A stretch of DNA of 64,000 nt from Myxococcus eversor (GTDB taxonomy: Bacteria > Myxococcota > Myxococcia > Myxococcales > Myxococcaceae). The position numbers and the translations under genes were made by a program. Position 1 is the stretch's first letter. Each line of letters begins with the position of its first letter. The notes beneath the pieces are model-generated. The model saw only the letters and a program-made list of their open reading frames with translations. It was not told the DNA's origin and did no database searches. The stretch spans positions 172,840 to 236,839 of the forward strand of contig NZ_JAAIXY010000010.1 in the NCBI RefSeq assembly GCF_010894455.1. Direction: 5' to 3'. This document shows, piece by piece, positions 17,116-26,392 of the stretch.

Positions 17116-19554
17116 CTAGAGTCCGTTGGGGACCACGGTCACTGTGCCGGAGCCCCTGTTGGTCAGGATGAGGTCGGCGTACCCATCCGCGTCCATGTCC
17201 GCGGTGGCGATGGCGTTGAGGCCAGGTGAGGCGCCGGTCGTGACGACGGTGCCCGCGGTGAAGCCTCCGCTGCCGTTGCCGGTCATCGGGCGGACGCCGC
17301 CCGAGGCCGCTGTCACGAGGATGTAGGCGTCGAGCTTGCCATCGCCGTTGAAGTCACCGGCCACGACGCCCAGCGCCGAGTTGGCGGCCGTATTGGTCGC
17401 GGCGGTTGACTGAGCGCCGCTCGCGAAGGTGCCGTTGCCGTTCCCTCTGAAGTAGAAGAGGAACCGGCCGGCCGCGCCGTTCGAGAGGATGTCGAGCGTG
17501 CCGTCGCCGTTGGCGTCGCCGAAGGCGATGCCCGCCGTCTGGCCGCTGGCGGAATTGCTGTAGGCGACGGGTGCGGCGAACGTGCCGTCTCCCTGGTTGA
17601 TGAGGACCGACAGGCGTGCGCTGGCGGGACTCGTCACCACGATATCGGAGAAGCCATCGCTGTTCAGGTCACGGCAGGCGATGCTCGACTGAGCGCCGCC
17701 GGTGCTCTGGATGCCGATGAACGTGGGCGCGCCGAAGTTGCCCGCGCCGGTGCCGAAGAGCACGCTCACCTGGTTCTGGGTCACGCTGGTCGTGGCGATG
17801 TCAGCCACCCCGTCGTTGTCGAAGTCACCGGTGCAGAGGTGGACGGAGCCCGGGGTGCCCGTGGTGAAGCTCGTCGGCGCGCCGAAGGTCCCGGGCGCGC
17901 TCGAGCCCAGGTTCTTGTAGACGCTGATGTTTCCGTTGATGAGGGGCAGGTTGGTCTGTCCGTCGACGGTGACGGCGTCGAGCCACCCGTCGCCGTCCAC
18001 GTCCACGGCCACGACCGCGTTGCTGGAGAGCGAGGCGCTCCCGTAGTTGACCTCCGACTGGACGCTGGCGTCGCCGTTGCCCAGGAAGACGGAGAGCGAG
18101 CCAGAGGGAGTCTGGGTCGACCCGGATTCGGCGTTGGCCACCAGGATGTCGAGCTTGCCGTCGCCATTCACATCGGCGACCGCCGGGGCCAGCGGGCTGT
18201 GGTTCGCGGGGGAGCTGACCGGCGTGCCGGGGACCTGGCCGGGTGGGATGGCCTGGCAGGTGGCGTTCGAGCAGATCTGCCCCGTCGAGCACACGATGCC
18301 GCAGGCGCCGCAACTGGCGGCGTCGCTCTGGACGTTCACCTCGCAGCCGTCGGACGAGTTCGCGTTACAGTCCGCGAGGGTGCCGGAGCAAGACTGGCAG
18401 ATGTTCCCCTCGTAGGTGGGCGCGCACTTGCAGGTGTAGCTACCCACGCCGTCGATGCAGGCGCCACCGTTCAGGCAGGGGCTCGCGGCGCACTCGTCGA
18501 TGTTGGTGCAAGTCACCCCGTCGCCCTCGTACCCCGCATTGCAGGCGCAGGTGAAGGAGCCCCCGCTGTTGGTGCAGGAGGCGTTTTCGCTGCAGTTGTC
18601 GGTACCGGCGGCGCACTCGTCGATGTCGGTGCAAGTCACCCCGTCGCCCGCGTACCCCGCATTGCAGGCGCAGGTGAAGGAGCCCTCGCTGTTGGTGCAG
18701 GAGGCGTTTTCGCTGCAGTTGTCGGTACCGGCGGCGCACTCGTCGATGTCGGTGCAGGTCACGCCGTCGCCCTCGTACCCCGCATTGCAGGCGCAGGTGA
18801 AGGAGCCCCCGCTGTTGGTGCAGGAGGCGTTTTCGTCGCAGTTGTCGGTACCGGCGGCGCACTCGTCGATGTCGGTACACACCGTCGGCTGTCCCGTGCA
18901 GGTGTAGCCCGGCTCCACCTGGCAGACGCTGTTACAGCCGTCGCCAGAGAGTTGATTGCCGTCGTCACAGACTTCGAATCCGCCCAGCACCCCATCACCA
19001 CAGATGGCCCGCAGCGACGTCTCCACCGCGTCCACCAGGTAGATCGCGACCGCGCCCCTCAGGCGCACGTAGCGATAGGGCTTGTTTCCCGGGTAGAGCG
19101 CCACCGCCACATGCGTCCCCAGGCCCAGCTCCACCAGGTGCAGCGAGCTGGAGCCAATGAGCGTCCCATCCGCCTTCAGGAAGTCCACCTGGGCCACCAG
19201 CGCCAATGACAAGCCCTTGTAATAGACACGCAGGTCGCCGGTGCCTTCCTCGCCCGCACCCAGGTCCAGCACCAGCGCCGCGTTGAGCAAGCCCACCAGG
19301 GTCGCGGCATGCCCGTCCGGCGCGCCCAGCGCCGCGCTCGCGTTGAGCACCGCCGCATTGGTGCCCGGCGCCACAGCATCCGCATACGGGTCCCACGTCA
19401 AGGAGGCTTCCAGCGGCTCACTCGTCACCGCCCCGTTGTCCTCTTGCGGCACCTCATCCGCGGGAGGAAGGGACTCCACACCACATGCTCCGAGCGACAA
19501 GACCAGCGTCACGCCGAGTCCCCACGACCACAGCGCACCAGGACGGCTTTGCAT
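17116..19554 (-). CDS. Lipoprotein with calcium-binding EGF-like repeats and FG-GAP repeats
   Basis: 812 residues from the ATG giving MQSRPGALW; the frame is open further upstream without coding features. The lipobox is LGAC (Cys about 22). A domain of about 170 residues with weak jelly-roll character follows, then a Cys-rich stretch and four EGF-like repeats. Three begin DIDECAAGTDNC and the fourth NIDECAASPC; D-I-D-E-C and the later Asn/Tyr positions are the calcium-binding EGF pattern. The C-terminal 300 residues are FG-GAP/VCBS-type repeats with Asp-rich loops such as DVNGDGKLD, DVDGDGW and DANGDGTLD, which form a calcium-binding beta-propeller. It is probably a cell-surface adhesion or matrix protein. 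It diverges from the astacin gene. Confidence 0.88.
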   Translation of the reverse strand: MQSRPGALWSWGLGVTLVLSLGACGVESLPPADEVPQEDNGAVTSEPLEASLTWDPYADAVAPGTNAAVLNASAALGAPDGHAATLVGLLNAALVLDLGAGEEGTGDLRVYYKGLSLALVAQVDFLKADGTLIGSSSLHLVELGLGTHVAVALYPGNKPYRYVRLRGAVAIYLVDAVETSLRAICGDGVLGGFEVCDDGNQLSGDGCNSVCQVEPGYTCTGQPTVCTDIDECAAGTDNCDENASCTNSGGSFTCACNAGYEGDGVTCTDIDECAAGTDNCSENASCTNSEGSFTCACNAGYAGDGVTCTDIDECAAGTDNCSENASCTNSGGSFTCACNAGYEGDGVTCTNIDECAASPCLNGGACIDGVGSYTCKCAPTYEGNICQSCSGTLADCNANSSDGCEVNVQSDAASCGACGIVCSTGQICSNATCQAIPPGQVPGTPVSSPANHSPLAPAVADVNGDGKLDILVANAESGSTQTPSGSLSVFLGNGDASVQSEVNYGSASLSSNAVVAVDVDGDGWLDAVTVDGQTNLPLINGNISVYKNLGSSAPGTFGAPTSFTTGTPGSVHLCTGDFDNDGVADIATTSVTQNQVSVLFGTGAGNFGAPTFIGIQSTGGAQSSIACRDLNSDGFSDIVVTSPASARLSVLINQGDGTFAAPVAYSNSASGQTAGIAFGDANGDGTLDILSNGAAGRFLFYFRGNGNGTFASGAQSTAATNTAANSALGVVAGDFNGDGKLDAYILVTAASGGVRPMTGNGSGGFTAGTVVTTGASPGLNAIATADMDADGYADLILTNRGSGTVTVVPNGL
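18498..18880 (-). repeat. Tandem EGF-coding repeats of about 123 bp
   Basis: Three near-identical units of 123 bp (41 codons) are head to tail inside the lipoprotein gene, followed by a diverged partial unit. The three differ by only a few bases (for example Tyr-Glu versus Tyr-Ala before Gly-Asp-Gly), indicating recent expansion or gene conversion. Confidence 0.85.
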
Positions 19555-19977
19555 TGAGTGTCTCTCTCCGAGGAGCAGGCTGAAGCCCGGAATGGACGTC
19601 CCCCCCATGGAATGAACGACGCCATTCCTTACTCCCAATTGCTCGGCGCGCAACAGACGGATTCGCGAGATTCTCCGGCGACCAGCCGACAAGCATTCGA
19701 GGGCCATGGACAAAATGCCCATGAGATGCATTTGCCCTCACGGCAATCGACGGGCCATGATGGAGAGGGGCCCCGCACCGCCGACAGCGCTTGTAGGTCC
19801 CAGGAGCGCAGATGCTTGGAGCCCCAAAAAGCGCTGAAATGCCTCCCACGCCTTCTGCTGGCTCCCTTGCGCCGGGGCAAGTCACGAATTGATGAGGGTT
19901 CTCTATTTCAAACGACAAATGTCAGACTGATGTGGTTGTCTCCTGTTTCCCGGAATGCCTTCCGGAAAGGAGGCACC
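19555..19977. other. Divergent intergenic region of 423 bp
   Basis: Promoter region shared by the leftward EGF/FG-GAP lipoprotein gene and the rightward astacin gene. A small hairpin (CCGGAA-TGCC-TTCCGG, 19950-19965) lies directly before the astacin Shine-Dalgarno sequence AAAGGAGG. No other feature was recognised. Confidence 0.5.
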
Positions 19978-21306
19978 ATGCTTCGACGCACATTGAAGTC
20001 CGCGCTGGTTGCACTGTTCATCCCCAGCCTGCTGCTCACCGCCTGTGGTGAGGGACTGGAGTCGCGTCCCGCCCTGGACCCGGAGATGGCCCGGGTGCCG
20101 GCTGGCGCCCCGGTTCGCGAGGGCTACACCTGGAATGCCGCGAGAGGGAAGCTGGTGCCAGTGAAGTACGCCGAGGTGGATGGACTGGCCATCCTCGAGG
20201 GAGACATGATTCTCGGCACGGTGGAGGAGATGGAGGCGCGCGTGCGCGAGGTGAAGGCCCGGGGAGGTCTCGACGCCCCGGGAGTCCACGCCCAGGGCGT
20301 GGCCATCACCGGAGCCAACTATCGCTGGGCCAACTCAGAGGTGCCCTACACCATCGACGCGGCTGTGCCAAACCAGGTGCGAATCACGGACGCCATCACT
20401 CACTGGCAACAGCGTACGCACCTGCGCTTCGTGCAACGCACCGTGCTCAACGCGGCGCTGTATCCGAACTACGTCAACTTCCAGACGGGCACCGGGTGCA
20501 GCTCCAACGTGGGACGGATTGGTGGCAGGCAAGGGGTGTGGCTGGAGGCCGGGTGCAGCACGGGCAACGTCATCCATGAAATCGGACACGCCCTGGGGCT
20601 GTGGCACGAGCAGTCGCGCGAGGACCGCAATACCTACGTGCTCGTCCGGCCCGAGAACATCACCGCGGGCTATGAGCAGAACTTCAACCAGCAGATCGCC
20701 GACGGTGACGACATCCTCGCCTATGACTACGGCTCCATCATGCACTACCCGAGGACGGCGTTCTCGAAGAATGGGCTCCCCACCATCGAGCCACTGGGGG
20801 GGCAGGCCATCGGGCAGCGCGATGCGCTGAGCATCACGGACGCGGCAACCGTGGCGCGTCTCTACTCGAGAACCATCTCCCTGCGCGCCTTGCGCGGCCA
20901 CTACGTGGTGGCCGAGGGCGGCGGCGGCGGCGCGGTGAACGCCAATCGTGGCGCCGTGGGTCCCTGGGAGAAGTTCCAACTGGTGGACCGCAACGGCTTC
21001 GAACTGCAGACCGGCGACCTCATCCACCTGCAGACGGTCAACGGCAACTACGTCATGGCCGTGAACGGTGGCGGCGCGGAGGTGACAGCCACCCCCACGG
21101 CGCCTGGCAGCTATGAAACCTTCCGCATCTCGAAGATCGCCGGCACGGGCCTGCTCACCATCGGCACCGGAGACACCGTGGCCCTGTCGACGAACAATCT
21201 CCTCAACCCCCGCTACCTGTATGCCGATAACGGTGGCGACGGCGGGGTGTATGCCGCCGGCGCATCCGTGGGGCAATGGGAGCAGTTCACCATCACCTTC
21301 TACTGA
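19978..21306 (+). CDS. Astacin-family (M12A) zinc metalloprotease lipoprotein with fascin-like C-terminus
   Basis: 442 residues. ATG 19978 follows a very good Shine-Dalgarno (AAAGGAGGCACC). The lipobox is LTAC (Cys about 22). A propeptide-like region (to about 120) precedes the catalytic domain: ANSEVPYTID is the usual start of mature astacin, the zinc motif HEIGHALGLWHEQSR has ligands His200, His204, His210 and base Glu201, and SIMHY supplies the Met-turn and the conserved Tyr. The C-terminal 140 residues (LRALRGHYVVAEGGGGGAV onward) form a beta-trefoil resembling fascin/actin-cross-linking domains, likely for substrate or surface binding. It probably acts on the outer surface in predation or matrix turnover. 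Confidence 0.92.
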   Translation: MLRRTLKSALVALFIPSLLLTACGEGLESRPALDPEMARVPAGAPVREGYTWNAARGKLVPVKYAEVDGLAILEGDMILGTVEEMEARVREVKARGGLDAPGVHAQGVAITGANYRWANSEVPYTIDAAVPNQVRITDAITHWQQRTHLRFVQRTVLNAALYPNYVNFQTGTGCSSNVGRIGGRQGVWLEAGCSTGNVIHEIGHALGLWHEQSREDRNTYVLVRPENITAGYEQNFNQQIADGDDILAYDYGSIMHYPRTAFSKNGLPTIEPLGGQAIGQRDALSITDAATVARLYSRTISLRALRGHYVVAEGGGGGAVNANRGAVGPWEKFQLVDRNGFELQTGDLIHLQTVNGNYVMAVNGGGAEVTATPTAPGSYETFRISKIAGTGLLTIGTGDTVALSTNNLLNPRYLYADNGGDGGVYAAGASVGQWEQFTITFY

Positions 21307-21320
21307 GGGACGGGGGAGGG

Positions 21321-21349
21321 CCTGCTCCAGCGCCGGACGCTGGAGCAGG
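21321..21349. terminator. Bidirectional hairpin between convergent genes
   Basis: A perfect 11-bp stem (CCTGCTCCAGC with its complement) with a 7-nt loop sits in the 57-bp gap between the rightward astacin gene and the leftward DUF1552 gene, well placed to terminate both. Confidence 0.65.
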
Positions 21350-21363
21350 GCGCAATCGTCCCC

Positions 21364-22788
21364 TCAGGCGATGAGCTCGGAGAGCACGCCCTTGGTCAGC
21401 GCCGGGTCGCCGAAGTCGTCCAGGTTTCCACCGGCCGCGTTCTTCAGCCCCACGGCGGTGCCAATCGTGTTCAGCATCCGGTTGTGGTTGGGATTGCCGC
21501 CGCCCGACGCCGCGACGTAGACGCCCTGCTTGAGGAAGCCATTGCAGCTCCCCGCCAGGACGAAGGGCACATCGCGCGCCGAGTGAGCCGGCCCGTTGCC
21601 CAGGTCGTTGTACCAGACCGCCACGCCGTGCTCGATGAGTCGCTTTCCGTCCGGCATCTGGTAGGCCACCAGCCGGTCCAGCAGGTGCTTGAAGGCGCTC
21701 GCGAACTGCACGTCCACGTGGTGATGCAGCAGGTCCGAGCCGGTGATGATGCCGCCGCTGGCGTCGTGCGACGAGCGACGGTGGGACACGTAATGGAAGT
21801 TCTCCATCAACTGCCCCGTGCCCGGGTCGCGGTAGCGCGTGTCGCCGTCGTTGCCGTTGCCCACCTGGATGACGGCCGCGCGGTTGGTGCCGCACGCAAT
21901 CGCCATCACCGCGATGTCCATGTGCAGCCTGGCGGTGGCGAGCACCTCGGTGCCGTCCGTGCTGTCATAGCCGGGCGCCTGCTGCTGGAGGAGGAGCTCC
22001 TGGTCCGCGCGCATGCGGCAGCTCAGGGCGACCTCCAGGTCCCGGACATTGGACAGGTGCAGGTCCAGGCGCTCATGGTCTGACGCGCTCAGCTCGGGAC
22101 GCTGCTGGAGCGCCTGGAGCTGGGCCTTCACCAAATCATTCACGCTGCGCTGCCGGACGAGGAGCTGCTCGCGAGCCTCGGGAGTCAGTCCTCCCGGGCC
22201 GCCAATCATCGTCTGGTACGCATTCCACGGGTCATGCAGCGCGGCCCGGCGCACGTTGCTGCTCCGGTAGGAGAGGCAGGGCCCCCCGAGCCAGCCGCCA
22301 CGCCGGCCCGCGTAGAAGACGAGCGAGTCACGCTGCTGCGGATTGAGCTCGCGGCCGATGCGGTGGTCGATGGACTCGCCTCCGGACTCGGAGCCGCCGC
22401 CCGCGCCCTCCACCACGGGGCCCCGCGCGGTCAGCCCCTGCATGGCGCCGCGGGCGTGGCCGTCCCCGTAGTTGTAGTCCTTCATGTTGACGTTGCGCAC
22501 CAGCAGCAGGTGCGCGCGGTGGTCATCGAGCACGCCCACGGCCCGCCCGGCGATGCTCTCCGCGGTGAGCGCCCCCAGGGTGCGCGGCCAGAAGCGCTCC
22601 GGCTCCGCGCCGAGCTCCGACGTCGTCTGGGCCGAGGCGACGCCGTTGGCCTGCCGGAAGAAGATGGCGTACGGCCGTGCCCCCGAGTCCGCCGCGCGGG
22701 CGGTCCTCGGCATCAGCCCCTCGAGAAACGGCAGGCTCAGCATCGTCCCGCCCAGGCCCTTCAACACCATCCGGCGACTCAGCTTCAT
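21364..22788 (-). CDS. DUF1552 protein with Tat signal
   Basis: 474 residues starting MKLSRRMVLKGLGGTML; the twin-arginine-type leader (RRMVLKG) predicts export by Tat. The body matches the DUF1552 pattern known from planctomycetes and myxobacteria: RPYAIFFRQANGV near the start, NVNMKDYNYGDGHARGA, a middle DLEVAL/ELLLQQQ helical region, and the end NTIGTAVGLKNAAGG with DDFGDP. The function of DUF1552 is unknown. It is always seen as partner of a DUF1592/DUF1588 haem-like protein; here the ATG overlaps the stop of that gene by 4 bp, so the two are one operon. Confidence 0.88.
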   Translation of the reverse strand: MKLSRRMVLKGLGGTMLSLPFLEGLMPRTARAADSGARPYAIFFRQANGVASAQTTSELGAEPERFWPRTLGALTAESIAGRAVGVLDDHRAHLLLVRNVNMKDYNYGDGHARGAMQGLTARGPVVEGAGGGSESGGESIDHRIGRELNPQQRDSLVFYAGRRGGWLGGPCLSYRSSNVRRAALHDPWNAYQTMIGGPGGLTPEAREQLLVRQRSVNDLVKAQLQALQQRPELSASDHERLDLHLSNVRDLEVALSCRMRADQELLLQQQAPGYDSTDGTEVLATARLHMDIAVMAIACGTNRAAVIQVGNGNDGDTRYRDPGTGQLMENFHYVSHRRSSHDASGGIITGSDLLHHHVDVQFASAFKHLLDRLVAYQMPDGKRLIEHGVAVWYNDLGNGPAHSARDVPFVLAGSCNGFLKQGVYVAASGGGNPNHNRMLNTIGTAVGLKNAAGGNLDDFGDPALTKGVLSELIA

Positions 22789-24494
22789 GGCAGCTCCTCC
22801 GGGTGGCGATTCACGAAGCCCTCGCTGGTGACGACCTCCACGACGAGGTCGACGATGGACAGGTTGCCCGCCTTCGACCGCTTTCCGAGCCGCTCCACCA
22901 GCGGCCCATCCTCGTGGGAGAGCGGGCGCCCGTGGAGGTACTCCACCCAGTGCTGCGCGTAGCACGCATGCACCGACTCATTGGCCGCGAGTGCGTCCGC
23001 CAGGTCGAGCGCGTCGCGCACCGGCACCCTCTCTCCGTTGATGTTGGGAGTCGAGCTGGCGTCCACCGGATGTCCGTTGTCCGTGGTGCGGTAGCCGCCG
23101 ATGGCGTCGAAGTTCTCGAAGGGGAAGCCGAGCGGGTTGATGAGGTTCGAGTGGCAGCTGGCGCACGCGGACCCGGGCGCTTCGGTGTGCGAGGCGACGA
23201 CCTCGCGATTGGTGCGGCCCTGGGGGGCGGGCAGCGGCGGGATGTTGGCCGGCGGCGCGCCAATCTTCCGGCAGATGATGCGCTCGGACACGAAGACGCC
23301 GCGGTGGATGGGGTCCGGGTCCACCGACGTCGCGTGCGCGGCCAGGAAGCCCACCTGGGTGAGCACGCCCTTGCGCTCGCGCGAGTCCAGCGTCACGGGG
23401 ACGAAGTCGGCGGTGAACGTGCCACTCAGCCCATAGACGCGCGCCAGCTCGTCGTTGACGAAGGTGGCCGGCGAGGTGAGCAGGTCGCTGTAGCCGCCCT
23501 TGCGGGAGAAGACGACGTCCTGGACGAACAGGGTCGTCTCCCGGGCCGCGTGCTCCCCGAGCCGCTCGGACACCTGGGGGTAGCGAGTGAGGGAGGGGCG
23601 GATGGCGGCGTAGCGGGGCACGTCGAAGAGGGTGCGGTGGAAGGCCTCCACCACCTTGTTCGAGCGCGCGTCCTGGAGCATGCGCCGTGCCTGTGTGGCC
23701 ACGCCCTCGCGGGAGTGCAGGGTGCCCTCGCTCGCGGCGGCGAACAGGGCGTCGTCCGGCATGGCGCTCCAGAGGCCGTAGCTCAGCCGCGAAGCCACTT
23801 CGTAGTCGTCGAGCGGCACCCTGTCCTGCACGGCCTGGGTGCTCTGTTCCACGCGGTAGAGGAAGTGGGGCGACTGGAGGAAGGCTTCGAGCACCAGCCG
23901 GATGCCACCCTCGAAGGCCGCCATGTCCGCGTAGGCCTGGGGTCCCTTGCGGTACAGCCCGAGGTAGCTCTCCACCTCTTCGGACGTCAGCGGGCGCCGG
24001 TGCGCGCGCCGGCCGAAGGACTCCACGAAGGCGCGGGCGCGCTCCTCGCTGGTGGCGGCCGACGGAGGCAAGAGGCGCGCGAGCTTCGTCGCGTCCGTCG
24101 TCACCTGGCCGGCGAGCTCCGCGGCGGCGCGCTGGTAGGCGCCCCAGAGGGCCTCGTCGACGGAGAGGGCGCGCGCATCGTTGTCAAAGAGGAAGCCGCT
24201 CTGGGCGGGGTCCGCGCGGAAGGTGCCCGCCAGCGGGGTGGGCGGTGCGTCCAGCCTGAGCAGCTCCTGCACGCTGTTCGTCCACTGCACGTGCGTCAGG
24301 CGCGCCATCCGCACCGACGGGGCTGGCTTCTCGATGACGGTGGGCGTGCCGGGGCCGGGCCCTCCACCGGGGCCCTCCGGGTTGGAGATGGTTCCTTCGC
24401 AGCCAGCAGCCCCGCTCAAGACCAGCCCGAGCACCACCGGGCGCCACCACCGTCCCCGCTCCACTGGCTCTCGTGACAACCGTTGTGACCGCAT
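22785..24494 (-). CDS. DUF1592-family lipoprotein with CxxCH motif (DUF1587/1592/1588/1585 set)
   Basis: About 569 residues from the ATG giving MRSQRLSREP; an ATG seven codons upstream (24515) is also possible. The lipobox is AAGC. The domain order follows the planctomycete/myxobacterial exported set: RMARLTHVQWTNSVQELL at the N-terminus, FVESFGRRAHRRPLTSEE in the middle, LTSPATFVNDELARVYG and RKGVLTQVGFLAAHA, then SACASCHSNLINPLGF, and the C-terminal DUF1585. CASCH is a single c-type haem-binding motif. The role is unknown; the set is usually thought to be an extracytoplasmic redox or degradative system. It forms an operon with the DUF1552 gene. Confidence 0.88.
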   Translation of the reverse strand: MRSQRLSREPVERGRWWRPVVLGLVLSGAAGCEGTISNPEGPGGGPGPGTPTVIEKPAPSVRMARLTHVQWTNSVQELLRLDAPPTPLAGTFRADPAQSGFLFDNDARALSVDEALWGAYQRAAAELAGQVTTDATKLARLLPPSAATSEERARAFVESFGRRAHRRPLTSEEVESYLGLYRKGPQAYADMAAFEGGIRLVLEAFLQSPHFLYRVEQSTQAVQDRVPLDDYEVASRLSYGLWSAMPDDALFAAASEGTLHSREGVATQARRMLQDARSNKVVEAFHRTLFDVPRYAAIRPSLTRYPQVSERLGEHAARETTLFVQDVVFSRKGGYSDLLTSPATFVNDELARVYGLSGTFTADFVPVTLDSRERKGVLTQVGFLAAHATSVDPDPIHRGVFVSERIICRKIGAPPANIPPLPAPQGRTNREVVASHTEAPGSACASCHSNLINPLGFPFENFDAIGGYRTTDNGHPVDASSTPNINGERVPVRDALDLADALAANESVHACYAQHWVEYLHGRPLSHEDGPLVERLGKRSKAGNLSIVDLVVEVVTSEGFVNRHPEELP

Positions 24495-24599
24495 CCTCGG
24501 CACGAGGGCCTCCATGATTGGGAGACATAGCAATCGGATGGATTGCGCGTTCCTGTCAATGTAGCCGTGACTCGCACGCGCGTCGGTCACATGGCCCGA

Positions 24600-24627
24600 T
24601 GACACGGATACTGAAAAACTCGTGTCA
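24600..24627. promoter_or_regulatory. Inverted repeat upstream of the DUF1592 gene
   Basis: TGACACG and its perfect complement CGTGTCA are separated by a 14-nt A-rich spacer, about 85-105 bp upstream of the DUF1592 start. It could be an operator; only the symmetry supports this. Confidence 0.35.
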
Positions 24628-24734
24628 CGCGTGCATCCGCGTTTCATCAGGCCCGACTTTTCGTGCGGGCCTCGCGCGAAAGTGTGGAGGAGGCGCCACA
24701 TGCGTGGGGGACAGACCCCCTCAATGCGCCGGTG

Positions 24735-26105
24735 CTACAGCCGCAGGTAAACGCCGAGCTGACCGCTGAAGTACAGGTCCTTGGCGCCGCTGGCGAAGAC
24801 CGGGGCTCCCTCCGCGGCGTCGGCGGTGAAGGAGTAGCTCCGCAGCTCTCCGCCCATCCGCAGACCCAGCATGCGCGTCAGGGCGAACTCCACGGCGAGC
24901 TCGCCATCGAGTCCGGAGCCGCTCAGCTCCGGGAGGTAGTCGTCCGAGGACAGCTCGCCGCCGCTCAGCACGTGCTGGTAGCCCACGCGCGCGGCGATGG
25001 CCCATCGCTCGGTGAGCGCCTTGCGCAGGCCCAGCTCCACGTGCGCGAAGCGGTAGTCCACGTCGGGCAGGGCGAAGGTGCTCTCCGGCGGGAGTTCCAT
25101 CGCGAAGGAGTGGGTGCCGTACAGCGCGCCCACGGAGACCTCCAGCCACCGCAGCGGCAGGCGGAAGCGCAGGCCTCCCTCCAGGAGCTGCGCGGTGGTG
25201 CCGTAGCTGGAGCCATCCGGGAGCCGCGTGGACAGCCCGAGCGAGCGTGAGCCCCGCGCCACGATACCCAGGTTGTGCACCACCCCATCCGTGAAGTGGG
25301 AGAGCGGGAAGTAGCTCACCGCGAGGCTCACCGCCGCGGCGCTGTTGAGGCTGTAGTCGGGCAGCTCGCTGGCGTTGTTGCCCGAGAAGTTGAAGCGGCG
25401 GAACAGCCCCTGTCCGGACAGCAGCGCCTCCAGGATGGGGCCGTCCAGGTTGAGAGGGCCGGCTGCCTTCGGCTCGGGCTTCACCGGCGGCTCGTCGTTC
25501 TTCACGGTGGGCGGGGGAGGCTTCACCACCGCCGGGCGCGGTGCCTCCGCGATGGGGGCAGGGGGCGCGACCTCCGGTTCGGAGACAGGCGTCGGAGGCG
25601 TGACGGCGGCGGGCGGGAGGCGCTGCTCCGGGCCCGCCTTCAGGGCCGCGCCCAGCTTGGGCTCGAGCTCGCGCCGTACGTCGGGGAAGGCGGGCTGGGT
25701 GCGGACGTCCCAACGCTCCTCCGCGAGGAGGGTGCCGTCCTTGCCGGAGTAGGCGCGGACCTCCACGTCCCAGCGCTTCGTCCCCTTCACCGAGGCGAGG
25801 ACCAGCACGTCCGCGCCGAGCTTCTTCGCCAGCGCCTGCCGCTGCTCATCCGTCTTCGGACCGCCGCGGATGAGCTTCACCTGGGCATCCACCTTCTTCG
25901 CGGGCAGCACCTCTCGCCCGCGTCCCTTCTTGCCCAGCTCCTGCGTCAGCACCCTGCGCAGCGCATCCGCCTGGCGGCCCTCCGGGCGCAGCACCGCGAC
26001 CTTGCTCTTCTGCGCCTGCGTCTTCTTCGCCTGCGCGGCCTCGGCCGGGCGGTACGACACGAACAGCGCCAGCACCAGCAACACCCATCCCGCGATGCGG
26101 CTCAC
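24735..26105 (-). CDS. Outer-membrane beta-barrel protein with periplasmic N-terminal domain
   Basis: 456 residues from a GTG with a strong Shine-Dalgarno (AAGGAGG) 8 nt upstream. The signal peptide ends AEA near residue 22. An N-terminal periplasmic domain (about 25-165; KVAVLRPEGRQADALRRVLT, then LAKKLGADVLVLASVKGTKR) resembles the small alpha/beta domains of myxobacterial proteins that scan for stored activity levels, but I cannot name it. A Pro/Lys-rich linker (about 170-245) follows, then a C-terminal domain of alternating amphipathic strands ending in LGVYLRL, the usual terminal signature of an outer-membrane barrel. The partner is unknown; it stands alone on its strand. Confidence 0.75.
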   Translation of the reverse strand: MSRIAGWVLLVLALFVSYRPAEAAQAKKTQAQKSKVAVLRPEGRQADALRRVLTQELGKKGRGREVLPAKKVDAQVKLIRGGPKTDEQRQALAKKLGADVLVLASVKGTKRWDVEVRAYSGKDGTLLAEERWDVRTQPAFPDVRRELEPKLGAALKAGPEQRLPPAAVTPPTPVSEPEVAPPAPIAEAPRPAVVKPPPPTVKNDEPPVKPEPKAAGPLNLDGPILEALLSGQGLFRRFNFSGNNASELPDYSLNSAAAVSLAVSYFPLSHFTDGVVHNLGIVARGSRSLGLSTRLPDGSSYGTTAQLLEGGLRFRLPLRWLEVSVGALYGTHSFAMELPPESTFALPDVDYRFAHVELGLRKALTERWAIAARVGYQHVLSGGELSSDDYLPELSGSGLDGELAVEFALTRMLGLRMGGELRSYSFTADAAEGAPVFASGAKDLYFSGQLGVYLRL

Positions 26106-26392
26106 AGGGCCACCTCCTTGGGGCGGACAGACGAGGTGGAAGCGGCCGGGAGGACAGGGACGAAGGGACGGGAACGCATGGGTGCTCGGCTTCCAGTGAC
26201 GAGACGGGGGGCTGCCTCGGCCCAAAGCAATTGAGGGGCCAACATCCTGGAGCTTAGAGCCTATCTCGGGAGGAGCGTGCGGAATCAGGTGATGATGCCC
26301 ACCGCGAGGCGCGGCATTCCCAGAGAGGTGTCCTCGCGGCTTCTCCCAGCGCACCAGCAGTTGCGCTTGCTCGGGTTGGGTGGGCAGGAGGG
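26106..26392. other. Intergenic region upstream of the barrel gene
   Basis: 287 bp holding the barrel-gene ribosome-binding site and, further right, sequence beyond the stop codon of the IS3 fragment. It probably includes a decayed IS end, but I found no terminal repeat. Confidence 0.4.

Noticed and set aside
18498..18880. Regular repeats resembling a CRISPR array
   Set aside because: Units of 123 bp without unique spacers, inside a reading frame coding for EGF domains.
17839..19209. 456-codon plus-strand frame with repeated VGTGGALVDVGASH-like units
   Set aside because: Its repeats are simply the reverse complement of the EGF-coding repeats.
22677..24476. 599-codon plus-strand frame opposite the DUF1592 gene
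   Set aside because: Shadow frame; the minus strand carries recognisable DUF1592/DUF1588 segments and a lipobox.
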